Shown: positions 33,301-48,300, counted from the stretch's first letter. The stretch is DNA of 64,000 nucleotides from Diphasiastrum complanatum (GCA_029204225.1 CM055096.1:75429521-75493520); one strand, 5' to 3'. Notes: generated from the letters alone by a model not told the origin. Numbers and translations: made by a program.

Positions 33301-36300
33301 AGCAGTAGGAAACTCAGCATCACAAGGAGTGTCATCCTCAATAGCAGCACGTAATAAACTGACATGGAATACATCACAGGCGCGTGTGGAAGCAGGAAGC
33401 TATAAGCGATATGTAACTGGACTAAGAACCTCCAAAATGCGATAAGGCCCATAATAACGTGGTGCAAGCTTCTTAGTAGAAGCATGGCCCTGGACAAAAT
33501 GATGACGTGCAAACCGTAGGCATAGATAAACCATATCTCCAAGCTGAAACTCAACATGGCGGCGGTGACGATCAACTGAGGTCTGATAACGCTGCTGAAC
33601 ATGCTGTAAATGAGAACTGGCCCAGGTAATAAGCTCTCGAGCAGCAAGGTATCCAAAAAGCCCGAGAAGGTAGAACAATCCATCATAGGATACACCAAAA
33701 ACGGATGGAGAATCGGATGACCCATCAGAACTGGCCGCAAGTGTAATCCCAAAGTACACACCAGGCGCACAAGTGAGGAATAGAAGAAATGCACTGGAAC
33801 GAGGAACAGGATCCGCAACATTAGTAGCAAGGATCGGAGCAATATCCACGTGTAGTTGGGAATGAGTATCAAAGCATATATGAGCAACACTAAAGTATAT
33901 GGCGGCAACATCCCCAAAAACTATCCAAGAGAGGAGAAGGAATTCTCTCAAGGTACCTTGATGGTCTCGGAACACCAGAACAGAGTGGCAACTCAGCATC
34001 GGAGACCAAGCGATATGGAGCAACTTGAAATGACAGGGAACCTGAAGATCACCCAGACAAACAGTAGCTGGAACGGAGGCAATAACCCAAGCCAACAGGA
34101 TATGCCAAGCCTGACAATGAGCAACAATCCAAGGAACAGATAGAGAGCCACATGCATAATCATAGAGATATCCGCACCATAGGCGATCAGTAATATGGAA
34201 AAACCAGCACCAATCAATAGGTCCAAATGAAAACCAAGCTATATGTGATGTAATAACCAGGAATGCCATATATCCATAGCTGAAAATGAAGCAGTAGTGT
34301 AAGCAATAGGTCCAAATGAAATCCAAGCGATACGTAATAACCAGGAATGCCAAATATCAAGAGGTAAAAAGGAATCAGTCGCATGAACCCAAAAGTGTAT
34401 ACCATCGGCATGGACTACAACAAACCTATATGTAGAAAGACCAGGAGATGGAAGGATGTCCGTGTACTCATCTAGAAAGATCCCAGCATATAAATACCCT
34501 AGATAAGTAATAGTGACCATCTGGCAAATATCCTCGGATGAAAAATGTGTAACAGTAAGGGCCAAAGGCGCATGAATCATGTCAGGAACCATAGAAATAG
34601 CATGAGGCAGATCACAAACCTCAAGCAGAGGTCCATGGAGTAAAGCGAAAGAAGATACAACCTGATCACCAATAGCGAGGGAACCATCAAACGTGGACCC
34701 ATGAAGAACCCCATAGAAATCAGCAGGAACATCGGCCATAACAGACTCAAGAGACGGAGATATAGAGACCAATGGAGAAGATATTGCACCAACCACCGAA
34801 CCAGGAGGGCAATCTGAAGTATGCGCAAAAGCAATAGTAGAAATACCACCAAGGTATACGGCCTCAATATCAATGAAACCAGGAATGACCACTGAATACG
34901 ATATCTGTGAATCAAGGCATATAGGCGCCAGGCACACATCAACAACCTGTAAATCCGAAGCAGCATCAACCTGAGGAAGAGGACCCACGGATGGTGAAAG
35001 TGAAGCAACAATTGATGTACTCTGAATGGAAAGAAGAGCTGCATCGTCAGCCTTTGGCAGGCTACACATAAACTGCTTCCCAGTAACCAACTGGAAGTCT
35101 CCCTGAGAATCAATGCCAACAAGTGAGTGTGTAACTGCATCAAGTACAAATGTCAATGTCTGCTGTGTCAAGTCCAGTGTAACGGCTCCAAGAGATGCAA
35201 ACGAATCAGCACCAAGGATAAGATCATAACGCTCCATAGGAAGAATGTAAAGATCTTTCTGTCCAGAAAAATCTCCAATGCGGTATGATAAACGCTGAAA
35301 CATCTGAGAACTAGGAAAATAATGGGAACTGGCAACCTCAACTGTGAGAGGCTGTGAAGCAGGAATAGGTGAAGCACGTATCCGACGAGTGATATAACTG
35401 CTAATAAAAGAATGAGTGCTGCCAGTATCAACTAAAGCAATATACTCACGACCTGCAATATGTACACGTAACCGAATGGAGCGAGGACCAGGACGCCCTG
35501 TCCAAGTAGCATAGGCAAGCTGAGCATGGCAAGTAGCAGGAAGTAAATTAGTGGAAGGCTCAGAGGATAGGTCAAGCTCATCAGAAATATGAATGTAGAT
35601 ATCGGAATCATCTAGAGTAGTGCCCTCATGGTAAAAAACAGCAGTAGTAATAGGGAGAGGTTGACGGCAATCACGGGCAAAATGGTCAGGACTCTTACAA
35701 CGAAAGCAAAGACGCTGCTGCTGAAGGTCAGCGAACTCTGCAGACGTGTAACGTCGGACAAAAGCAGGTCGAGGAGTCGGAGGACGAGGAGACGAAGGGA
35801 CAATGGAGAGAGCTGGAACAGAAGGGGTAGGTGTAGGGGTGGACGCAACAGGAAAAGATGAAGCAAAAGGATGGGGTCGGGAGAAGCGGGAAGGAAGAGT
35901 GTCAGAGTACTTATGCTGTAAAGTACTGGCAAGAGACATCGCCTCAACAAGTGTGGGAGGACGGAAGGAAGAAACATCATAACGTAAAGCACCACGAAGC
36001 CCAACAATGTAACGAGAAATAAGCTCAGTGGGCTGTAGATCTATGAAAAGATAAGAAACTCCATAAACTGATCTGTATAAGAAGCAAGATCACTGGTCTG
36101 AGTGAGACTACGGAATGTATCACGTTGGCAGTTGAGCCACTGAGGGTCAATCATAGCATGACGGAGGTCACGGCGAAAAGTATGCCATAAATGGAGCCCT
36201 TCCCGATCAGGATTAGCTCTATAAACTCGCCACCACGTGGCGGCGCGTCCATCTAAATGTAAAGCAGCCAACTGGATCTTCTGAGGATCAGTCTTAGGGT

Positions 36301-39300
36301 AGATCTGAAAATATGTGTCAAGCTTAGCAAACCAATTCTCTAATAAGTTCCCGTCAGAGGAACCGGAATAGGCAGCAAGCTGTACCCTATCACAAAGTCT
36401 CGAACAAAGTGTGGCTCAGGAAGTGGGGGACGTGAAAAGAAACCAGGAGATGGGTTAGGTGGAATGATCGGTCCACCACCAGGCTGACTAGCAAAGGAAG
36501 ATGGAAATCCAAATGGAGGGGGAGTCCCAAATGAAGGAAAAACAGGAGCTTTACCAGGACCATGAGGCTGTAAAGAATCAATTTGTGACTGCATAGTAGC
36601 AAAGACGGTCATAACGGTATCGAAGCGAAGAACGAGGCCAGAAAGGGTCTCATCCATGCGACGAAACTGATCGGATAAGGTTTCCTGAGTAGTCTCACTC
36701 GGGGTAGGTGAATGTGCCATAATGATAGTGGAAGGAATAGACGAAAACTTGAGAGAGCGGACTCTTGTCATCATCCCAAATTACTCTATTACAACCACTA
36801 TTATCACAACTAAGAAAGGACAGCAATCAGCAAATGAAAAAGGTGAAAATGAAGGCTGTGAAAATGCGCTGGACAGCCAGGAGGCAAGTGACAAGTTGGA
36901 GTATCAAACGGAGTCGGAATTTCGTGAAATTTGGTTGAGGATGGGTGATGGACAGCTTGCAAACAAGGTGTGAAAAATGGCTGCCAACGGAGACAAAAAC
37001 GGACGAAAGTGACAAGTATGAAGCGGCTGGACAGCCTCCAAACAAAAGTGAGAGGGCTGAAAATGGGAGGAGGAACGGATGAAAGAGATGAGGGAATTGG
37101 GCGCTGGAGAGCATGCAAACAAGTTGGAAATTGGTGATAGAGGGTTGGAACTTGGGCGCCAGAAATAATCTGCCCAATTTTTTTTTTTTTCGGCCGCCAA
37201 GTTTAGCGAAAGTACTTCCGCTAACTATCTGCTAAAGCTCCGCCAAGGAAAATGCTTTGATAGGAGCTGGTCCTCCTCCAAACTGTGCTGAATGTTGCTG
37301 AAGCAAAGAGACGAAAGCCCTCAACAAAGAGGGAAAAATCAGCAAGGAAAATGGGCACCCAACCAGAAAATCAGATCTGAAATTCAGCAATCAGGAAACT
37401 GTAGATACTGGGGTCTTCTCATTCTCATTTCTGCATCAGCAAAGCAGGACTATTTTAGCTTTTCGATGAAATTGTTACATCAGCTATTCTGGATAATGCC
37501 ATACTTCAAAAGTTGATCCAAAGCATGATTTTATTCACAGCCCTATGAGGGTCCTTATTCTAATTAGTTTGGATGATCGTGGTTATTTTAACAATGAATT
37601 GAAGCTCACTGATGATTCCATTATCATTAGAGTTATAGACTCAAATCTATGAATACTGTATCAATGGGGCATAAATAACTATAAGAGAGATGCACTATGG
37701 GCCGGGCAGGAAGAACATAGCAGCAGAAGAAAACAGGCAGTACATTCTGATGCAAACTTGTACTTGTAAAAAGACAATGATCAAACTTTGCATGCCTTTG
37801 CTCTTCTACCTTCAAAGAGGATGAAGTAGGCAGGAGAAAGCATGACGATGAATCCTTTATTTGGTACATCTTTAAAAGTGTTTCCCAAGCATTTTTAGAG
37901 GTCTTGCCAAATCTCAAATGATATAAGATAGATCTTGTTACCGATAAAATTTTGATCATCACGTCGATGCCAAACCTCAGCTTGCAACTCCATGAAGAAT
38001 AGTTGGTGCCATCCAACATATCTTTGCCCAAACAAGTACGAATTGCTCCCAAATCTCTTGCCATAAGAACCAGCCAAGAAGATAATTTTTTTCAAACCCT
38101 AAATGTGCCCTAAAAGACACAAAATCCAGCAAGTATTAAATCTGAAAAATCAGCACCGGAATGTGTCGAAACCACACATTAGATGGATGTAGGAACTCGC
38201 CCTCCTACAAGCCTTGTGTGCTGAAAATTTCAGCCTGAAATTGCATTACAAACTCAAACAACAAGCAAGCAAAGAATTAGGTTAGCCTCCAACAAAGCTT
38301 TTTTCCGGAACCCTTCTTTCAAGTGTGAACAATACACACATGGATAGGGCTGTTGCAAACACCCTACAAATGGTAATATGCTGTCCAATTTTCAGCCTCG
38401 GAATGTGATCGGATCATCACAAAAAATCAGCGCCTTTTCGCACACCTGGAAACAAGCAAAAAGAAGCGGATCTTCACTTTGTAAAATCAGCAAGAGTGCT
38501 GATTTTCAGCCAAATCAGAAGATAAAAATAGCTTGTAGATGGGCGCCCTCTTGCAAAGGAGCAAATCTGAAAAATAGGGCAGCAGCGGACCAACGGAAGT
38601 AGGATAAACCTACACGGATGTGGGCGACCTAAAAGCAGCCCCGAAGAAGATAATTAATGGTGCCTTCCTGCAACCTGAAAAATCAGCAAATAACCAACTG
38701 ATTTTTGGGTGCCCAAAATCCTATTATCTCCTTTGATTTGTGGCACCCTCCTGCAAAACGGAAAAGAGTCAAAACCGAACGGATCTTCACTCCAAAAAAT
38801 CAGCAAAGGAGCTGAATTTTTGTGATCCTTAAGTAAAGACTATCTCTTTTGGTAGGGCGCCCTAAATCAAACATAGAAGATCCATGGCTCTGATACCATG
38901 TTAGAAATCCATAAATGATGGCTAGACTAGGATTCGAACCCAGGACCTCCCTGGATGCTCTACCACTGAGCTATCCGCCCTGTTTGATAGTTCTCTCTCG
39001 AGTGTGGATTGATATTCCAACCCCCCCCCCCCCCCCCCTCAAGCCACACTTGGTTGGGGTCCTAGTTGTCACCTGCCCCACAACTTGGGCCACCTAACCA
39101 TGGCTTTGATACCATGAACTGTTAGGTCTAACTTGGCTCTGATACCTTGTAGGAAATCAAAGTGCCAAGATCCTTCTAACATGCAATCTCCATATACAAG
39201 AAGAAGAGGGAGAGGGTTAGGCGCCCTCAAGGAGAGAGAAAGTAGTAGCAATGCTTGAAAGGGAATGAATTACAAATGAACAATGAGTACATATAAATAG

Positions 39301-42300
39301 GCCTTCCAAGGGCCTAGACTCTTCCAAATTCTGAGTTCTAGAACCTTCCAAACCCACTACTAATTATTCCCCAAAGTCAAGATAGGGTCCCTTAACATAA
39401 TTAGACTTTACTTGGACCCATGAGTTACTAGACCAAAATTGGGTCCAACTTAACTAAAACTGACTTAACATGGTCTAAATAATAAACCTAACCCATTGTT
39501 ACACAACTCTCGACCTTTTGGGTCAAAGTAACCTATGGGAAACTAACATTATCATTTATTATTTCTAACACCCTCCCCCTTTAAGAGTCTCCTCCTAAAG
39601 GAAACAAACCAAGGACGTTGCAGCCTGCACCTTGAGACCTTTGAGTCCGACCGAAACTGGAGAACGCGCCTGAAAGCCATACATCAACATAAAAGGACTG
39701 AATCCGGTGGTAGAATGCGGATCCTACATCCCAAGGTCATCACTAGATCTAGAATTTCCTGTCAGGACATCTAGCCAGATGCGACCGAAAAACCTATCGG
39801 TTCGACAAAGATCCCTTAGATACAAATAAGATTGGATCTCAGCAAAGCATAACCGATTAATCTCTCCAATCTGACTCAAGGCATCGGCAACACAAGGGAG
39901 TTTATCAGGAAAAACATTGCTATACTCTTGCCTAAGCTTGTTAAATATTATTCCTTCAGGTGAATTAACACTTAAGGGATTATTTAAAGGCGCATTCAAA
40001 GCCAAATGCGATAAATCAATATTTAGACTGTGGACTGCATGGTCATCCACATAAACTTCATCTTTCAAAAAACAAAGATAAACTTTATTACTAGAATCTT
40101 TCAAATATTCAACAGCTTATAAAGCAGAAACCATAAGATCAAATGGCCTATTTACATCGCCTTTTAGCTCAACCAACGAGTCCTTATGCAAAAAGGAAAT
40201 ACTATGTGTAACATAATCCTTTTTTAAAGACTCGTTTTTAGAATAAAATCATTCTTTTCCTAAGATTATGTCTACGCTATCCAAATTTATTATATGAAAA
40301 TCCAGCGATTCAATATAATCTTGAATCTGAAGCGGCAGCTGAGGAACAAGTTGGTCCCAAGCCTTCCGATCTTCCCCCGACGCCATTTCCAAGTAGAGTC
40401 TCAGAAGGAGAGCTCTGATCTCTTTGCTGACACTTGCCTGAAGTATACCATGGCAGATGGTATAGTTAAAGGAAATAACAAACTCCCTATTGCAGTTAGT
40501 AAAGGGCTGTGTAGGGAAATTTTGCATTTATGTTATGATAATACTGGTGCTGGCCCAATATGGTTTTAGGCCTACTAGTCTTGTTATGGTGGGATTTTCT
40601 CAAAGTGCCTAGTACAACTGATTTCTAACTCAATGGGTTTTGCTTGAGTTAGTTGAAACTTTAAGACAAGCAATTGTGGTGCTAGTGAGAGCCGAGTGCG
40701 ATCGCTAGTAGTATGGGATGCTGGTTATCGTAGGAGGCTTGATTAGGCCAGTTGTTGTCGACAACTCCAGTGTACGGAGATGAGTCAGTTGTGACTCTAT
40801 TCAGGAGCATGGAGAGGAGATCCATGAGTCAACAAGGATATTCGATAGGTGGGAGAAACGTCTGTGTAATCGCTTGATCTTTGATATATTTAGTTGCTTG
40901 GCATGGAAGACCTCTTGCAGATGCTGCCTAGGAGACCGTGCACACTTTGCGTGCACAGTACCCTAGTTTGGTCATCGCGGACGATGTCTTTTTTGAGTGG
41001 GAAGGGATGTTAGAGCCTTTACTTCTTGTCCCGATTATTTACAGTTTTCAGAGACACATGTACGTTTTGTAATTATTGTAATTACTGAAATGGCTGTCAT
41101 CGGCCTGTGGTGACCTTTGTAAGTAAATTGTAATTAAACTGTAATTAGTTGGCATTGGACCTAAAGAGTCGTGTTTAGCTTTGGCATGGGGTACTAGGTC
41201 ATTTATTAGGAGTGGCTGGACTGACCTTTTAAAAAGTAGGAGTTGACTAGTCAACGGGACACGTGTCATATGCTCACTGGGACACTTGGTCCAGTGAATG
41301 AGTGACACATGTCAGGGCTGATCGGTCACATGACACGTGTCACATGCTCATTGGGACACTTGGTCCAGTGTATGAGTGACACATGTCAGCCTACTCACTT
41401 GCCTGTGTCAGGGTACTACCAAGTGGCAAGTGTCGACTGTGCATGGTATTGGCCATGTGTCGACGTTAGGAAAGGTCAGGGTTAAGGGGTGCTTGAGGAT
41501 TGTGCATAAGTGAGCCTAGAGAGAGGCATTCCTCATCATAATCTATGCAGTAAGGGAGGAGAAAGGCAGCCAGCTCCACCATGTTTCGTGTGCTTTGATG
41601 TTTGTACATGCAGGGAAATCGACGGGGATCGACATTGTTGATTGCTGTGCATGGGATAAGCTAGGTTTTAAGTGAAGTTTCAGATTTGGTGTTTGACACT
41701 TAACATGACCTAAATAACTAAATACACATGGTTACACATATCTCAACCTTTTGGGTCAAAGTAACCTATGAATTAACTTTAGCATAGTCATTTATTTCTA
41801 ACACCCTCCTTAAATGACAATGCATAAAATGAAATCTTCACTATGTAACAAAGCCACCACGTGGTCCTAAATTTAAAGCTTTGCATAAAGCTTCAAATTT
41901 CTCTCTAGGCAACGCCTTAGTGAAGAGGTCCGCAATATTATCCTCTGCAGGACAATACTCAAGTAAAATGTCGCCATCATGAAGTCTCTCCCGAACAAAG
42001 TGATAATGGATCTCGATGTGCTTCGTCCTCGCATGAAAAACAGGATTCCTTGCAATGGCGATAGCACTTCGACTATCACTCAAGATAAGAGTGGCTGAGG
42101 GCTCGCCAAACTTCATGTCAACAAGTAGTCTTCTCAGCCATAAACACTCCGTTGTGGCTGAAAATATCGCTCTATATTCTGCCTCTCTAGAAGTAGCAAC
42201 AGTGGGCTACTTTTTACTTGAGCAAGAAATTGCAAAATTTCCATAGAAAAAGCACTGTCCACTTGTAGAGCGTCTAGTGTCTTGATCTTCACCCCAATCC

Positions 42301-45300
42301 GAGTCACTAAAACCAACCAAACATGCATCATCACAAGCAGGAAAAACCAATCCATGACTTCTTGTTCCTTGAAAATATCGAAAGATCCTTTTCAACACTT
42401 TCCAATGTGATGTCATCGGGGCATGCATGAATTGACTCATGAGTGAGACACTATAAGAAATGTCCGGTTTTGAATTACATAGGTAAATGAGACAGCCAAT
42501 AGCTTGACAATATATAGTAGTATCAATTGGTTCGCCATCACCTTGACTACTTAATTTCAGGCCTGTCTCCATAGGTGTAGTAACCGGCTTGCAATCTTCC
42601 ATATTGAACCACTTCAAAATCTGCCCAATGTAGCGTTCTTGAGAGATGAAAATTCCAGCCCCTTCTTCTACAAATTCAAGACCAAGATAAAAGTGCAATA
42701 GGCCTAAATTTTGAGGTTTCAAAAACCGTACCAAGATCAAGTATTAAGGCATCAATCTGCTGCTCATTACTTCCCGCAACAATAATATCATCAACATAAA
42801 GCAAAATAATGATGATAAAATCTGAAGTATGCTTGACATAAAGAGTAGATTCGTTAGGACTATTAGTAAACCCACGATCACAAAAGTAGGCATGTATCTT
42901 TTGATACCACATCCTTGGGGCTTGCTTCAGTCCATAAAGTGCCTTCTTGAGAAGACAAACTTTATCTTATTGGCCTTCAACCAAAAACTAGCAGGTTCTT
43001 GGAGGTACACTTCCTCATTGAGATCACCATTGAGGAATGTTGTCTTTATGTCAAGTTGCCACAAACGCCAACCAAAATGGGCAGCCAAAGAGGTTATTAC
43101 CCTCACGGTAGTCATCCGAGCGATAGGAGCAAAAGTCTCCTCATAATTAATCCCCTTTTCTAAGCATAGCCTTTGGCAACAAGCCTTGCCTTGTACCTTT
43201 CAACGATACCATCTACCTTGTACTTGATTATGTATACCCATTTAGAACCAATTGCTTTCTTCCCATGAGGAAGATCAACAAGAACCCAAATCTAGTTCTT
43301 CATGAGTGAATCATACTCATCTTGCATCGCATCCTCCCAACATTTTACTCCCTTGGCCTGCTCATAAAAATCAGGTTCTTTTGCAACATCTCCATGAGAT
43401 GTAAGAGCAAAATCTAAAAAATCATCATAGTCCACTGATTTTGTAGAGGCATGTGTCTTTCCATGATAAAACGAACTTACTTTGCTGTCCACTGTGGGAT
43501 TGTTTTGGGCTGTCCAACAGCCATGTCTCTTCTTGCAATTTGCTGTCCAAGATTTTTCAAAACTGCTCTTTGCTGTCCAAGATCTTCCGACACTACTCTT
43601 GGCTATCCAAGATCTTCCAAAACTGGTTCTTGCTGTCCAATTGTTCCTGCAGGCTGATTTTGAGCAACAATGGGCGGTTCTTGATGAACATTAGGCTCTA
43701 AACTTGATGAGGTGTTGGGCAGTTCAAACTTGGTTGATTGCTGTCCCTTATCTCCAAAAATAGAAGATGGTACCAAATCTGGAAAAACTTCAACATTCAC
43801 ACTATGTGGGCTGTCCCCCTTCAAGATATGAGTTGGGGCTACATCTAATGAATTCTTTTCATCAAAATGCACATCACGACTAACAATAATCTTGTTAGTG
43901 CTCAAATTGAACAACCTATAGCCTTTGCTTTCACTACTATAGCCAACAAAAATGCATTTTACTCCTTTATCCTCAAGCTTTGTACGAAGTTTATCCGGAA
44001 TAAAAGCATAAGCCATACAACAAAAAATGCGAAAGTGAGAGATTGTGGGCTTCTTCTCATACCAAACTTCATAAGGAGTTAATACTTTCAATGCTTTAGT
44101 AGGACTACGATTGCTTATGTATGCCGTCGTTATAATCGCTTCAGCCCAAAACTTGTGAGGCAGCCCCTTTGCTTTGAGCATGCAACGAGCCATCTCCATA
44201 AGTGTGCGATTCTTTCGCTCGGCAACACCATTTTGTTGAGGCGTATAAGGGGTTGTCATTTGATGTAGAATTCCCTTCTCTCGAAGAAATGCACCGAACG
44301 TACTCTTGATGTATTCCCCTCCTCGATCGGTGCGTAGGATCTTCAAAGAATGCCCAAACTGATTTTCTACCATTGCTTGAAAATCTTTGAACTGTTGAAA
44401 AACTTCCGATTTAGCCTTCATAGGATAGATCCATGTAAAACGGGAAAAGTCATCAATAAAAGTCATAAAATAGATGCACTTTTCAATGGATTCGGTCCTC
44501 ATTGGGCCACAAGCATCCCTATGAACCAAATCAAATTTATCAAGAACCCTCATAGTTCCATCAATTGGGAAAGGTTTCCTTTGAAATTTTCCAAGTATGC
44601 ACCCCTCGCATACATGCCCTTCCGGCTGCTCAACGGTAGGAATGTCTTCTACCATATTAAATGTCTTCAACTTCTTCAAACTTGCAAAGTTGAGATGCCC
44701 AAACCTTGCATGCCACAATTCAGCCAACTCCAATGATTGTGATGTAGAAGCAACAAGACATGTAAAGAGAATTCGTCGCTCATAGGTATCCATCATGAAT
44801 AAGCCATCATGCATTGTTCTCGAAACAATAATCAAGAGAGATCTTTTAGGATCCTTGACAAGACACCAGCTAGTCCTTGCTTCAACATAGTTGAAACCGA
44901 AAGAACTCTTCTTGATTCCCGGAACATAAAGCACATTGTTGATGTACTTTTCTTCACCATTAGGCAGAATGAATGCTACAATTTCAATTCCATGAATAGG
45001 ATAAGATGCATTATCTGCACATTGTACCTTACTTCCATTTTGCACTTTCACTAATTTGGTGAATGCTTCTTTGCAAAAAGTCATATGATTAGTAGCACCA
45101 CTATCAACCACCCATTCAATGGGCTGAAAATCAGCAACTTGCAAAACAGAACCTGAATTCCTCATAGATGTAGAAGTAATAGTAGAAGCAATATTAGACA
45201 CAAAAGCATAGTCTTGGTTGAAAAGATCATCACTAGCTTCAAGCTCTTGCTCCAAAGTAGCAAGTGAAGCACTAGTATCAATTCTTTACTTTCCTCTTTT

Positions 45301-48300
45301 GCAAGCTTCTTCTGACAATCCTTGATGAAGTGCCCATACTTCTTGCAATAATGGCACTTCCCTTTCTTCTTTTGAGTGTTGACATTTTGACCTCCAATGG
45401 GCTTTTGCTCATCCTTGGAAGGAAGCCCTTGCCTTTCATGAAGAAAGCTTGAGCTTGTTGAGTGTCACCCGCAAAGTTTTGCCTCGTTTCTTCTCCTGAA
45501 GAAGCAGCCCAACAAGTTCATCAAAGGAGAGTTGATGTCCCCTAAGGGAGATACTCAAAGATGAAACAAATGGGAGATAAGAGGAAGGTAATGAGTTGAG
45601 AGTAATGGAAACAAATTGAGCATCCTCAATTATCTCATCAATATTGAGAAGCTCCTCACAAAGATCCTTGATCTTCGTCAAGTGATTGGTCACTTGATCC
45701 CCTTCTTGCATCTGCAACATAGAAAGTTGATTTCGGAGATACACCACTCTTGCTAGATTCACAGGCCACCATATAGGACCAACGCCCAGCCTCCAAGAGG
45801 CCATTCACTCCTCTCACATGCACAGTTGCCACTGTGCACGTGGATGCCCCTCATGCATACTGAGCATGTGGCACACAGGTCCTACCTATCTTTAGGGACC
45901 CACCCTTAGCAACTAAGGGTGCCCTCCACTTAGTGCCTATGAATATAGACCAAGCCCACTAGATCCTAGTCCCTAAGAGTTATTATCCCGAACTACGGGG
46001 CTGAGTGTCACCCCGCCAGGACCCCCTAGGGTCTAACGAGTCACTAGTATCCCTGTGTTTGCCAATGGCCATAACATCTCCTCCCCCTAAAAGGATCTTT
46101 CGTCCTCGAAAGCGATATCTTCAAAGATGAAATCAGGATACCTCTTGCGAAGCTTGCTTACAGACTCCCATGTTGCCTCTTCTTGGGACCCATCCTTCCA
46201 CTTGACTAAAACTTCTCGACAGACCGCATGACGAGTCTTGCGGTTTCGGATATTCAGAATTTCGTCTGGTTCATGTGGCAAGGAATTAGGTTCCTCAAAG
46301 GCTATTAGGGTTTGTTCTGGGACAATGTTGTCTCCTTCTCGCAACACTCGCTTCAGTCGACTGAGATGAAAGATCGGATGTACCTTTGCGGATTTTGGTA
46401 AAGCCAGCTGGTAAGTAGAACTTCCAATTTTCTTGAGTATTGTGAAGTGACCACAATACCTTGGGGACAACTTAGGACACTTGCCTGTGCTTAGAGTGGT
46501 AGAGTCTTCAGGAACTTTCAAAAACACCCGATCGCCTTCTTGAAAGGTCACATCCCTACGGGTTTTATTTGCATAATGCTTAGCTCGTGCTTATGCTTGC
46601 TTCACATTAGCTTTAGCTATCTTGATCATAGTTTCCATATCCTCAAGAAACTCTCTAACACTCTGTACTTTTTCCTTCCTAAGCCCTATGGCCATGGGGG
46701 CTCTAGGCTGAAATCCATACATTAGCATGAATGGACTATACCTTGTAGTGGTGTGTTTAGTGCTATTATAAGCAAATTCCAAAAGTGGAAGATACTCTTC
46801 CCAATTGGTTTGCTTTTTACTAACATATGCTCGTAGCATATCTTCTAGAACCTGATTGACCCTTTCCGTTTGACCATCCGTTTCGGGACGATCAGTGGAG
46901 CTCATAGACAACTTAGTTTCTAACTTGCTAAACATCGCCCTCCAAAAGTTACCTGTAAATTTTGGATCTCGATCCAATTATGTTGGCGGGAAGGCCATAT
47001 AGCTTATAGATGTTTTTTATAAAAAGCCTGGCGACTTCTGGAGCTGTAATAGTTTTCTTGGTCGGTACAAACCGCACCATCTTGGTCAATCGGTCTACAA
47101 CTACCCAGATCGAGTCATGGCCTTTACTCGTTCTTGGTAACCCCACTATAAAATCCATCCTGATACTCTCCCATCTGCCATCGGGTATCTCGAGTGGCTG
47201 GAGGAGCCCGCCTACCTTGAGACGTTCGGCCTTTATGGCCTGGCATGTGGCGCACCGTAACACGTACTCCTGTATGTCTTTTTGCATACTAGGCCAATAA
47301 AACTTATTCTTTGCAAGAGCATAGGTCCTCTTTATCCCGGGATGCCCTGCACTAGGACTGTCGTGACTTTCCTCAAGAATTTGGCGCCTAAAGTCACCGT
47401 CCTTGGGTACACATACTCTCCCTTTATAAAGGAGGTACCCGTCCTCAATGGAGAAATTCTTCCATCGAGCATCCGCAACACCTGCTGATGGCACATCCAC
47501 TCCGGATGTTTCCGCAACATCTTCAGGCGGTGCGTCTCACCCCGACGCAACTGCAACATCTTCCGATGGCCCTGCAACATTCTCTAATGGCCCTGATGTG
47601 GCTGTGGAATCCCTTTGCTCAATAGCCTGCCACACAAGTGCGTAGTGAGAATCACTAACACACTTTCCTCTGAGTGATTCCAGGAATTCACTCCTGAATG
47701 CCGTAAAACTTAGCGCGCTTACCATGGGCATTCGACTCAGGGCATCTGCTACCACATTGTAGCGCCCTTTCCTGTACCTTAGTTGATAGTCAAACTCCTG
47801 GAGAAGTTCGGCCCAACAAGCTTTTCTTCCTTTCAAGTCGCTTTGGGAGGAAAGCCACTTGATACTTTCTTGATCAAACACGATCTCAAACTTAGCTCCA
47901 TAGAGGTGATGCCTCCATTTCTTAAGAGCATAGACTATTGCAAACAACTCCTTCTCATAAGTGGAATAATTCAACTGGTGTTTATCCAGTTTCTTACTCT
48001 CAAACGCGACTGGACGGTCGTGTTGAGTAAGAACAACACCAATTGCCTGATCACTGGCATCGGTTTTTACTATGAATGCTTCATTTGAATCCACTACACT
48101 TAAGACAGGAGCAGTCTTTATATTTTCAAAGCTCGCTTGTTGTTTAGGCGCCCAACTAAAGTATTTGCCCTTACTCTTGAGTACATCTGTCAAAAGAGCA
48201 GTCAAGAGGGCATACTGAGGGATAAACCTCCTGTAAAATCCCGCCAATCCGAGGAAGATCTGCAGCTCTTCCACCGAAGTTGGTGCTGGCCACCGCAGAA

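Larger units (their letters stand above)
38887..39147 (-). other. three primer-site complements with LTR scraps
   Basis: GCTCTGATACCA-like sequences occur at 38887-38899, 39102-39114 (GGCTTTGATACCA) and 39134-39146 (GGCTCTGATACCT). The last directly abuts the LTR at 39148. The intervals hold TGTTAGAAATCC and TGTTAGGTCTAAC, which look like truncated LTR ends, plus a tRNA-like sequence and a poly-C run. Confidence 0.6.

Noticed and set aside
34577-36007. Leucine-rich, membrane-like frames on the minus strand (35149-34577, 35431-35168, 36007-35612)
   Set aside because: They overlap the gag-protease frame in another reading phase; the hydrophobicity comes from codon shift.
38920-38980. Functional tRNA gene
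   Set aside because: The anticodon arm is too short and the acceptor stem is mismatched.
38915-39097. Open frame containing LGFEPRTS, seen in many hypothetical proteins
   Set aside because: It is the antisense reading of the pol III B box of a tRNA-like sequence, a known source of spurious proteins.
31966-39575. One intact element between the 423-bp LTRs
   Set aside because: The interior mixes gypsy gag-protease-chromodomain, a Copia gag start and several primer-site complements, so it is composite; the CCCTC flanks could also be polypurine-tract sequence.
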